Positions 56,631 through 64,000 of a stretch of DNA of 64,000 nucleotides are shown one piece after another. Each line of letters opens with the position of its first letter. The first letter of the stretch is position 1. The notes under the pieces are model-generated. The model was not told the DNA's origin. It did no database searches and saw only the letters and a program-made list of their open reading frames with translations. Source of the DNA: Bremerella sp. TYQ1 (GTDB lineage Bacteria > Planctomycetota > Planctomycetia > Pirellulales > Pirellulaceae); contig NZ_CP083740.1 of NCBI RefSeq assembly GCF_020150455.1, positions 1,240,001 to 1,304,000 on the forward strand, written 5' to 3'. Made by a program: the position numbers and the translations under genes.

Positions 56631-59252
56631 ATGTCACGCGCTTCCAATTCCTTGCCGAAGCAATGCTGTTGCATTCTTCTGGTCACCGTTTTCGTTTCTT
56701 TCACAGCCACGACAACGAATGCCCAGGATGCGGTAACTCCTGTTTCGCCGCCGATCTTTGCGGAAGAAACTGACGCTCCCTCGACACCCGAGGTTAGTGA
56801 GTCGCAAACTTCGACTGCTTCAGTGCAAGACAAGCTTCGATTCTCGTTTAGCGGCGCATCGTGGCGGGAAGTGTTAGACTGGCTCGCCGAGGCAGGGGAG
56901 CTTTCCCTTTACGTCGATGACGTTCCTACCGGCAGTTTCACCTACTCTGATCGACAGTACTTCTCGGTCGACGAGGCAATTGCTCGACTGAACTTGTTCC
57001 TGCTTCCGCGTGGTTACACGCTCGTACGCCGTGGCGAGCTTTTGTCGGTAATTAATCTTGGCGATCCACGCGGAATCCAACAGCTCGACGCCATGGCTCG
57101 TGTTGTTTCGGTCTCCGAGTTAGACCAACTGAACGATCACGAAGTCGCCAAGTGTTTCGTTGCTCTGGGGGATGTCATTCCCACGGAAGCCATCAACGAA
57201 ATGCAGCCTCTTTCGCTTATGACCACTCCAGTTGTTTTGCCGAAGTCTAACCAGCTGATTATTACCGACACCGGAAAGAACCTTCGCAGCGCGATTCAAG
57301 TTCTCGCCAACATGAAGCAGCCCAAAACTGACGACGCCACTATTCGTCGTTTTGATCTGAAGCATGTCGATGCGAATACCGTAATTCAAGTGGCCGGGAC
57401 GCACCTTGGCATACCGGAAAACGAATCGAGTGGAATCGACATTACGATCACGACCGACCTGACAGGAAAGCGACTATTCGCCGTCGGCTCGGATGAAAAA
57501 CTGACTCGTTTGGGCGCTCTCTTGGAAGTGATCGATATTCCGGAAGAAGAGGAAGAGGCCCCGACCCAACAAACGCTCGTATCGCATCCAGTCGGCGGGG
57601 ATAATTTGCAGGTCATCTACGACGTGCTTCAGACGATTCTGGCGGAGAAGAATCTTCGCCTTTCCATGCAAGAGAACAGCAACACGATCGTTGCGTTGGC
57701 TGATGCGGAAGTGCATCAACTCATTCGCGATACCATTCAAGAACTGCAAGCACCTTCGGTTGAGTTTTCCGTCGTCGAACTTGGCTCGGTCGAACCTTAC
57801 TTTGCCGTCTCGCTGATCAGCGAGATGTTTGACTTGCCAGGCGAAGACGATGATCGTGATGACGACGAGCGACGCATCCCACCTCCGAAGGTCGACGCCG
57901 ACCCAGGCAACCGTCGCCTTTTCGTCCGTGGAACGGCCGATCAGATCAAGCAAATCGAACAACTTGTCGAACGCTTGGGCGCACGTCCCAGTAGCAACGA
58001 AGGCCTACGCTTCGTGCCGGTGACCGGACCACAGCGAAAAGACTTGCTCCAGTCGGCGAAGGAATCTTGGCAAGGGGATAACCGCCTTCAGATTCTCACG
58101 CCAACGGAAGCACCCCGTCAGGAAATCATCGAACGAACGATTCACCCGGACGGCACGATCGAAACCAAGACCCCGCATGAAACGATCCGGACTCAAACCC
58201 CATCCACAGACATTCGGCAAACGCCTAACAAGCCGCAGCCACAGAATGTTGAAACGCGAGATGGCTTCGTTTCAATTTCCGAAGGGGGCGATACGATCAA
58301 CACGGCATCGCATACCAAATCGAGTCGTGCCCCTATTCGCAGTCAAGTTGTCCCAAACGGCATCTTGATTCAATCGGACGATGTCCAAGCCCTCGACCAA
58401 TTCGAAGAACATCTTCGCCTGCTTTCTACGCAGGAAAAGAACATGATCTCGCCGACCGTTGTTTACTATTTAAAATACGTTTCGGCGGAAGAAGCCGTGA
58501 AGATGCTTGCCGATTTGCTTGATGGCGGAAACGCTCTGAGCGATACCCCATCCGATACATTGGTTCGAGGTTCCGTCGGCGGCATCGATCCTTTTTACGG
58601 CAGCCTTCTCTTCGAGCGAGATGGCATGACAACCGTCACCGCTGGCACCGCCACGATCGTTTCCGACGCACGTTTGAATCGCTTGATTGTCCAGGGGACT
58701 AAGGAAGATATTGCGACGATCGAAAACTACATGAAGATCGTTGACAAAGACTCGAGTATTACTGAGATCGAAACGTCTGGTCGATCCCGTGTGATCGAAC
58801 TGCAGCATGCTCGAGCCGAAGAAGTTGCCGAGATGATCCGCGAAGCATTCCCAGATCGTGTCGACATGTCGGCCCAGCGGGGTGCTCAAGCGAATCAAGC
58901 CAACGCAAACAACCGTGGCAACAACGGAAACGAACGCCGAGAGGGCGACGAACAGCGAGGCTTCCAGGAAAAGCCGACCCGCGGAAGCAAACCGACAATG
59001 GCGGTCGCTGTGCATGAGGCAAGTAATTCGCTGGTTATCACCGCCCCGGACGCATTGTTCAAAGAAGTAGAAATGCTAGTCGAATCGGTCGATCGCCGCA
59101 GCGAACGAGCCGTCCGCGTCATCACGGCCGGCAACGGCATCAACTTGGAAATGATTGAACAAGTCCTCGCCGAGCAGGCCGGTAATTCCTCCCGTAGCAG
59201 CTCGTCGTCTCGTTCGCGTAATTCCAATTCGCGAAACAGCCGAGGTCGATAA
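56631..59252 (+). CDS. Secretin N-domain protein (GspD-like, without pore domain)
   Basis: An 873-residue exported protein. A signal sequence (about 1-34) is followed by an N0-like domain (about 70-145, LSLYVDDVP) and several NolW/secretin N-domain repeats (about 230-310, 315-390, 440-500, 610-700, 770-850), with the ADADDRDDDERR-type acidic linker between. The tail is serine-arginine-asparagine rich (SSSSSRSRNSNSRNSRGR). I do not see the C-terminal secretin barrel. It may be a GspD-like scaffold in the cell envelope. The next gene begins directly after the stop codon (TAA-ATG), so the two are coupled. The ATG is preferred over an in-frame GTG four codons upstream. Confidence 0.8.
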   Translation: MSRASNSLPKQCCCILLVTVFVSFTATTTNAQDAVTPVSPPIFAEETDAPSTPEVSESQTSTASVQDKLRFSFSGASWREVLDWLAEAGELSLYVDDVPTGSFTYSDRQYFSVDEAIARLNLFLLPRGYTLVRRGELLSVINLGDPRGIQQLDAMARVVSVSELDQLNDHEVAKCFVALGDVIPTEAINEMQPLSLMTTPVVLPKSNQLIITDTGKNLRSAIQVLANMKQPKTDDATIRRFDLKHVDANTVIQVAGTHLGIPENESSGIDITITTDLTGKRLFAVGSDEKLTRLGALLEVIDIPEEEEEAPTQQTLVSHPVGGDNLQVIYDVLQTILAEKNLRLSMQENSNTIVALADAEVHQLIRDTIQELQAPSVEFSVVELGSVEPYFAVSLISEMFDLPGEDDDRDDDERRIPPPKVDADPGNRRLFVRGTADQIKQIEQLVERLGARPSSNEGLRFVPVTGPQRKDLLQSAKESWQGDNRLQILTPTEAPRQEIIERTIHPDGTIETKTPHETIRTQTPSTDIRQTPNKPQPQNVETRDGFVSISEGGDTINTASHTKSSRAPIRSQVVPNGILIQSDDVQALDQFEEHLRLLSTQEKNMISPTVVYYLKYVSAEEAVKMLADLLDGGNALSDTPSDTLVRGSVGGIDPFYGSLLFERDGMTTVTAGTATIVSDARLNRLIVQGTKEDIATIENYMKIVDKDSSITEIETSGRSRVIELQHARAEEVAEMIREAFPDRVDMSAQRGAQANQANANNRGNNGNERREGDEQRGFQEKPTRGSKPTMAVAVHEASNSLVITAPDALFKEVEMLVESVDRRSERAVRVITAGNGINLEMIEQVLAEQAGNSSRSSSSSRSRNSNSRNSRGR

Positions 59253-60854
59253 ATGACTACCATCCAATACCGATCGCTTGCTTACCTGGCGGTTTGCGCA
59301 TTACTGCTCGTCCCGACCGAATTGCTTGCCCAAGGGGAGTGGATTCGCCGTATCGACGACGACAACAACGGCTACATCGAGCCTGACGAAATCTCCGATC
59401 GAGGTCGCCGATACCTGGAAGAATTCGCGGTACCGTATGGCCTAAGTCTTTCCCGCCCAAATTCGGTGGAAAAGCTCGAGCAAGCTGCGCGGCTCCATGC
59501 CCAACGCAAAAACCGCGATCGCAACGCCCCGATGCCGACACCGGAAGAACAACCAGGATTGAAAGGATTCGGACGACCTGTTGATCAACCGCTGATCCCT
59601 GAATTCGGCTTGGGTAAAGTCCCTTACGCCTACACGCAAGCCGATCTCGACGAAGCGTCATCCACATTACGACGTTGGGATCGAAATCGTGACGGTAAGT
59701 TGAGCCCGGAAGAGATCGAACGTGCTCGTTGGGACGGCCATGATCCGCTCGATTCCGATTTCGATCGTGACGGACATCTCACGAAACTTGAGTTGACGCA
59801 GCGTTATGCCCGCCGACGTTCCGAAAGCGAACGTGAAATCATGTCGCTCGGAAGCATCGAACCATCGCAGCCATCACGCAACGACTCGGACGATCGGAGT
59901 CGCCGTAGCAGCCGCATGCGAGCCGGCAGTTCGCGAAATGGAGATCGAGGCAGTGCATCGCTTGCCGACAGCATCATCGAACGCTATGACTTCAATCGAA
60001 ATGATCAGCTCGACCCTCAAGAGATGGCCAGCGTCGGGATCTCGGTGGCCAAAGTCGACTACGACCGAAACGGAGCCGTCGATGAAGAGGAGTTCGCGCG
60101 TTATTTGAACGAAGCTCTGGAACGAGAAGCCAGCCAGAACCAAGAAGCGATTCCGACATGGTTTTTCGAGCGAGATAGCAATAACGACAAGCAAGTCCTG
60201 ATGTCTGAGTTCACCGATCAGTGGGATCAAGCCACGCTCGATGAGTTCACTTCGTACGACAACAACCAGGATGGAATTATCACCATCGATGAAGTTCTTA
60301 CCTCGAAGACGGTAGTCGGCGGCGAATTCTCTAACTCTCAGGCCCACCTCCTATTGCCTCGTTCGACCATCGTTTCCGAGATTGAAGTGAGCGACGACTA
60401 CCTGATTGGTGACCTCAACGTCCAGCTTTCCATCACGCACACCTACACAGAACAGCTAGATGGTTATCTGATCGGTCCTGACGGTCAGCGTATCGAGCTG
60501 TTTACAGGTGTTGGTGGTAGCGACGATCACTTCGACAAGACGATTTTCGACGACGACAACGGCGAACGAATTACTCGATCACGTGCACCGTTTCGTGGAA
60601 CATACCGTCCGGAAGCAACCGAAAAACGGCAGACAAGCCTCAATCACTATCGCGGCAAGAACCTGAAAGGTACTTGGCAGCTGATGATTCGTGCGAGCCG
60701 AAGCGAACGCTCAGGAATCCTTCATGGCTGGTCCTTGCTGGTTCAGCCCGATCAAGAGGCAGTCGATAACCCCGACTCGGTTGACGAACGGCTCAATCCG
60801 CAAGAGAACGACGAAGAAGAGGCATCTTCCGAGCAAGATGCCTCTGATAACTAA
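59253..60854 (+). CDS. EF-hand repeat protein with C-terminal P/Homo B domain
   Basis: A 533-residue exported protein. After a signal peptide (about 1-25) come seven EF-hand-like loops in two blocks, among them DDDNNGYIEPDE near 36, DRNRDGKLSPEE near 145, DFDRDGHLTKLE, DFNRNDQLDPQE, DYDRNGAVDEEE, DSNNDKQVLMSE and DNNQDGIITIDE. Residues about 375-505 form a P/Homo B domain of the proprotein-convertase type, usually attached to proteases, but no protease domain is present. Calcium binding is likely. It is coupled to the preceding secretin-like gene with no gap, so the two products probably work together. Confidence 0.87.
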   Translation: MTTIQYRSLAYLAVCALLLVPTELLAQGEWIRRIDDDNNGYIEPDEISDRGRRYLEEFAVPYGLSLSRPNSVEKLEQAARLHAQRKNRDRNAPMPTPEEQPGLKGFGRPVDQPLIPEFGLGKVPYAYTQADLDEASSTLRRWDRNRDGKLSPEEIERARWDGHDPLDSDFDRDGHLTKLELTQRYARRRSESEREIMSLGSIEPSQPSRNDSDDRSRRSSRMRAGSSRNGDRGSASLADSIIERYDFNRNDQLDPQEMASVGISVAKVDYDRNGAVDEEEFARYLNEALEREASQNQEAIPTWFFERDSNNDKQVLMSEFTDQWDQATLDEFTSYDNNQDGIITIDEVLTSKTVVGGEFSNSQAHLLLPRSTIVSEIEVSDDYLIGDLNVQLSITHTYTEQLDGYLIGPDGQRIELFTGVGGSDDHFDKTIFDDDNGERITRSRAPFRGTYRPEATEKRQTSLNHYRGKNLKGTWQLMIRASRSERSGILHGWSLLVQPDQEAVDNPDSVDERLNPQENDEEEASSEQDASDN

Positions 60855-60877
60855 CGACAACGGCGGCTGGCAGCCAA

Positions 60878-61696
60878 CTAATCGTCGTTGGCTTTTTGCC
60901 AGTTAAGAAACGCCTTGGCGTATCGCTTACCAAATTCGCGATACGAATCGGCGTTGAAATGAACGTTGTCGCCTTTGTGCGTCAATCCATCCGATTCGAC
61001 GAACAAAACGTTCTCGTCTTCTTCCGCGATTGCCTGATGAGCTGCGTCGACTTGTTCTTTGGCTTTGCTCCAAGGCCTCTCTTCGAACTTGCCAAGCTGA
61101 CCGATTACAAACGGCACATCCTCAGCGTTCAATTCTTTACGAAATCGCTCGATGAGTTGCGTTAGCTTCTCTTGATAAACTTCTGCTTTGCCGGGACCTG
61201 AATCGGACTCGCCTTGGTGCCACAAGATACCCTTGAGTTGGCCTGCTTCAAGCGCGGCTTTGGCTCGCTTCATCGCGTCATCGTAAGGATGAGTCTTCGT
61301 TGGGTTATCATACGCCCCAGGCTCCCAAGACTTAATCGGCGAACCACCTACCGCACAAGGGATCAGCCCAACGGTCACGCTAGGATTTGCCTTCAAAACC
61401 TCGAGGCCAAACGTCCGCCCCAGTCCGACTCCGACAATTCGAGGCTTATCAAAGTGCAGGGGATCGACAGCGGGAACCCATTTGCCATCCTGATTGAACA
61501 TCAGTAGCTGGGTGTTCTCCTCTTGATCGGCCGGGGTCACTTTACCTCGTCCAGCCATATTGGACTGTCCCACCAACAGGTAAAGATGAAAGTCGCGTTT
61601 CTCTGGAAGCTTCGTTTCTTCGGCATTCAACGCGTTGAAACTGATGGCGAATAGGCACAGCAGCGGCAGGATCGTAAACAGTACGGTTTTTCTCAT
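60878..61696 (-). CDS. SGNH-type carbohydrate acetylesterase (SASA/DUF303-like)
   Basis: A 272-residue exported hydrolase. A signal sequence (about 1-24) precedes the catalytic-serine block VGQSNMAGRG near residue 42. GVGLGRTFG and HQGESDSGPG, then the C-terminal DNVHFNADSYREFG with the Asp-x-x-His pair, complete the SGNH-like site. Sialate O-acetylesterase and carbohydrate acetylesterase relatives share this layout; the sugar substrate is not visible. It converges on the EF-hand gene and is divergent from the cysteine-synthase-family gene. Confidence 0.88.
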   Translation of the reverse strand: MRKTVLFTILPLLCLFAISFNALNAEETKLPEKRDFHLYLLVGQSNMAGRGKVTPADQEENTQLLMFNQDGKWVPAVDPLHFDKPRIVGVGLGRTFGLEVLKANPSVTVGLIPCAVGGSPIKSWEPGAYDNPTKTHPYDDAMKRAKAALEAGQLKGILWHQGESDSGPGKAEVYQEKLTQLIERFRKELNAEDVPFVIGQLGKFEERPWSKAKEQVDAAHQAIAEEDENVLFVESDGLTHKGDNVHFNADSYREFGKRYAKAFLNWQKANDD

Positions 61697-61860
61697 GAGG
61701 GATTCTGCGAAGGAGTTGCGGAGCGAATTAGAAGGGGCAGGATCAACTTTAGATCCAAGGAAACAACTTCCTTACTTTAATCTCTTCGGCAGACAATTTA
61801 TACTTCACCTTCGCACTGCGCCATTTTGCATGTTTAGTTTTTGGTAGCCGCCACTCCAAT

Positions 61861-62781
61861 ATGATTCAGCCACTCGCGATTCTCGCTAACAGTCGTGTCA
61901 CCACTCCACTCGTTCCCATCGAGCTTCCTGCGTACGGCGTGCCGGTCTGGTGCAAGCTTGAATATTTAAATCCGAGTGGCTCGACGAAGGATCGAATCGC
62001 CCGATACATCCTGTCCAAAGCGGTAAGAAGTGGCCAACTAAAACCTGGCGATTCGGTCGTCGAAGCCTCGAGCGGTTCTACCAGCATCGCCTTTGCGCTG
62101 GCATCAGCCCAGCTTGGACTTTCCTTCACAGCCATCATGCCTGAAAGTGTGAGCCCGGAACGCGTCAAGATAATTCGAGCCTACGGCGCCGACGTTCAGT
62201 TGACGCCAGCCGACGCCGGGATCGATGCATCCATTCGTCTTGCCCAGGAAATTTCTGAGACCCAAGGCGCATTCTGGCCGCAACAGTTTTCAAATCTTGA
62301 TAACGCCAAAGCCCATCGCGACGAGACGGCCGCCGAGGTGCTTTGCCAGATACCTAGTGGCAACGTTGATGTCTTCGTCAGCGGTGTCGGCACCGGCGGA
62401 ACGCTCGTTGGTGTTTCGCAAGGCTTGATCGCCGCTGGTTGTACGATAACGCCGGTGCTTGCGAGGCCAGTTAGCAACAAGCTGATATCAGACGTCGAAT
62501 GCTGTAGCTTCAGCAAACGAATACCTGGCGTGGTCGACGGACTTTCGGAAATCTTTCAAGCCGCCAATTTACCTGACCTGATCGAGTTCGAGATTTCCGA
62601 TGAAGAAGCGATCGAGGCAACGAGAAACCTCATTCGGGCCGGCTTTCCAGTCGGGCCCAGTTCCGGCTTGAACTATCTGGCAGCCGTACAAGCCTATAAG
62701 TCACGCAACGATCAGCCGGTCTGTTTGACGGTATTTCCCGACCGAATGGAACGGTACTTCTCGACCGATTTGTTTCAATAG
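61861..62781 (+). CDS. PLP-dependent cysteine-synthase-family enzyme
   Basis: A 306-residue fold-type II PLP enzyme. The lysine is K43 in LNPSGSTKDRIA. The asparagine loop of ordinary cysteine synthases (SSGNTG) reads SSGSTS here, which I recall from the Cds1-like desulfhydrase branch; the phosphate-binding loop GVGTGGTL near 180 is intact. Activity could be cysteine synthesis, cysteine desulfhydration or another beta-replacement. The gene stands alone between converging and diverging neighbours. Full length and intact. Confidence 0.82.
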   Translation: MIQPLAILANSRVTTPLVPIELPAYGVPVWCKLEYLNPSGSTKDRIARYILSKAVRSGQLKPGDSVVEASSGSTSIAFALASAQLGLSFTAIMPESVSPERVKIIRAYGADVQLTPADAGIDASIRLAQEISETQGAFWPQQFSNLDNAKAHRDETAAEVLCQIPSGNVDVFVSGVGTGGTLVGVSQGLIAAGCTITPVLARPVSNKLISDVECCSFSKRIPGVVDGLSEIFQAANLPDLIEFEISDEEAIEATRNLIRAGFPVGPSSGLNYLAAVQAYKSRNDQPVCLTVFPDRMERYFSTDLFQ

Positions 62782-62792
62782 CAAAGTAACCG

Positions 62793-64000
62793 CTAGTTGG
62801 TACTTAGGTATTCCGATAACTTCCGGCCAAGCAATTCGACAGTCCGAGCGTGCGATTCATCGTTTGCCAAATTGGTCGACTCTTCCGGGTCGTTTAGGTG
62901 ATCGTACAGCTCTGCGGCAACGATATGCTGTGTATTGAAATCTCGCCACTGCGTAAAACGAAATCGATCTGTCCGCAGCGAATATCCCATCACCTCAGGC
63001 TTGCCTTTGTAATAAGCCGGACGCGGATGCTGGGTCAACGCAATGTCCGAAACGAGCACACTGGGGTCATTAAGTACCGGAACGAGACTATCCCCATCGA
63101 CCTGTTCCGGAACTGGAAGTTGCGCCAGTTCGCATAGTGTCGGATAGAGATCCACGAGCTCTACAAGCGAGTTGGTCGCCTTTCCGGTTGTCGTTTTATT
63201 CGGAGCTGAAATGATCAGCGGGACACGTGCATCCAATTCGAAGTTGCTCGTCTTGCACCACAGTTCATGTTCGCCCAAGTGAAACCCATGGTCCGACCAA
63301 AGAACAACAATTGTGTTGTCCGCGAGACCTTGCTTTTTGAGCTCCCCGATCAGTTTGCCAATTTGGGCATCCAGAAAAGAGATCGCCGCGTAATATCCAT
63401 GGTTCAGTTCGGCTGCTTGCTCCTGTGAGATTGGGCCGCTTTTGGCGACATCGGTATAGCCTCGAAGCTCACGACCATCATGCCTCGCGATGTCTGGCGC
63501 GGTCGATGGCGGCAACGACTCGATACGTTTGGCAATCTCGTCTCGATCATAGAGATCCCAATATTTCTGTGGAGCATTGAAGGGAAGATGTGGCTTCCAG
63601 AAACCTACAGCCAAAAAAAATGGGCCGTTTGCACGTGCCCGTTCTCGAATCACTTCCACCGCCGCGTCGGCGATTCTTCCATCTAAGTAAGCTTCGTCAG
63701 GAACATCAACGTTTTGAACCGCAGCGCCCTTGGGTATGCGATGCATTTCAAACGGCTCTCCCGCAACATACCAATCGCTGGAATGAGGCCCCCAATCAAA
63801 CCGGGAAGTAACGGACCACGATTGCTGGTCGTTTCTTATTTTCTGACCATAGTTGTGGTAGATCTTGCCCAAACTTTGCGCGAAGTATCCATGCTTTTTA
63901 AAGTGCTCGGGCAACGTTACCAAACTTGGTTGAACCTCTCGAAAATGTGTGGGCAGGTCCCAAATTTCAAGCGTATGAGGATATTGCCCCGTCATGACGG
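62793..64000 (-). CDS. Iduronate-2-sulfatase-like sulfatase, partial (N-terminus outside window)
   Basis: At least 402 residues of a type I sulfatase cut by the window edge. The frame is open to the edge, and the methionine codon near 63995 is internal rather than a start, since it falls within the VMTGQYPHT block that in related proteins sits a few residues after the formylglycine motif. That motif should lie about 7 residues beyond the edge. The remainder has GKIYHNYG, KPHLPFNAP and SDHGFHLGEHELW, the pattern of iduronate-2-sulfatases. It converges on the cysteine-synthase-family gene. Confidence 0.88.
   Translation of the reverse strand, partial: VMTGQYPHTLEIWDLPTHFREVQPSLVTLPEHFKKHGYFAQSLGKIYHNYGQKIRNDQQSWSVTSRFDWGPHSSDWYVAGEPFEMHRIPKGAAVQNVDVPDEAYLDGRIADAAVEVIRERARANGPFFLAVGFWKPHLPFNAPQKYWDLYDRDEIAKRIESLPPSTAPDIARHDGRELRGYTDVAKSGPISQEQAAELNHGYYAAISFLDAQIGKLIGELKKQGLADNTIVVLWSDHGFHLGEHELWCKTSNFELDARVPLIISAPNKTTTGKATNSLVELVDLYPTLCELAQLPVPEQVDGDSLVPVLNDPSVLVSDIALTQHPRPAYYKGKPEVMGYSLRTDRFRFTQWRDFNTQHIVAAELYDHLNDPEESTNLANDESHARTVELLGRKLSEYLSTN

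Overview
The window reads as chromosome from a member of the Planctomycetota, most likely the Pirellulaceae (Blastopirellula/Bremerella/Rhodopirellula type). The signs are a DUF1501 + PSCyt/DUF1549/DUF1553 gene pair, a DUF1559 prepilin-like protein, several sulfatases, Gfo/Idh proteins with Tat-like leaders, MJ0042-finger membrane proteins, and a XylR-like AraC regulator. No rRNA, tRNA, CRISPR array, transposase or phage gene was recognised. By eye (not computed), 38-50 kb looks somewhat more AT-rich than the first 30 kb.

Layout. 1-3.1 kb: end of an arginine succinyltransferase (AST) operon, astA'-astD-astB. 3.2-7.2 kb: amidase, a TIM-barrel U32-like protein and a divergent class I/II aminotransferase. 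7.2-11.1 kb: a compact five-gene minus-strand operon, pncB-nrtR-pncA-NADAR-kptA, behind a perfect 19-bp inverted repeat that fits an NrtR operator. 11.3-14.3 kb: a YdiJ-like FAD/Fe-S dehydrogenase. 14.6-21 kb: a cytochrome/SUMF1-like protein with a Gfo/Idh oxidoreductase, a membrane protein, then a cobalamin riboswitch controlling a BtuB-like TonB-dependent receptor. 21-27 kb: a phosphoesterase, two paralogous MJ0042-finger membrane proteins and an orphan ParA. 27-32.7 kb: nagB, rhomboid protease, aroB, dprA. 32.7-39.5 kb: DUF1501/PSD1 pair and a sulfatase. 39.5-45.2 kb: an XRE-cupin regulator and a phosphonate cassette (PhoD-like, phosphonoacetaldehyde-reductase-like Fe-ADH, PhnX, DUF5690 transporter). 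45.2-53.6 kb: a MurNAc/peptidoglycan salvage locus (XylR-like regulator, AnmK, MurK-like kinase, MurQ, sodium:solute symporter, AmiE-NamZ fusion). 53.6-64 kb: a non-coding gap, DUF1559 and lipoprotein genes, a secretin-N-domain protein coupled to an EF-hand/P-domain protein, an acetylesterase-like protein, a cysteine-synthase-family enzyme and an iduronate-2-sulfatase-like gene cut by the window edge.

How the genes work together. The NAD operon joins salvage (PncA, PncB) and ADP-ribose sensing (NrtR) to two enzymes of ADP-ribose/RNA-phosphate chemistry (NADAR, KptA). KptA consumes NAD and releases nicotinamide, which PncA and PncB can recycle. The MurNAc locus can be read as a route from cell-wall fragments: extracytoplasmic AmiE-NamZ releases MurNAc, the symporter imports it, MurK phosphorylates it, MurQ gives GlcNAc-6-P and D-lactate, and the distant nagB could take the sugar onward. 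The phosphonate cassette handles phosphonoacetaldehyde but shows no PhnW transaminase. These two loci and the NAD operon are the most interesting parts of the window.
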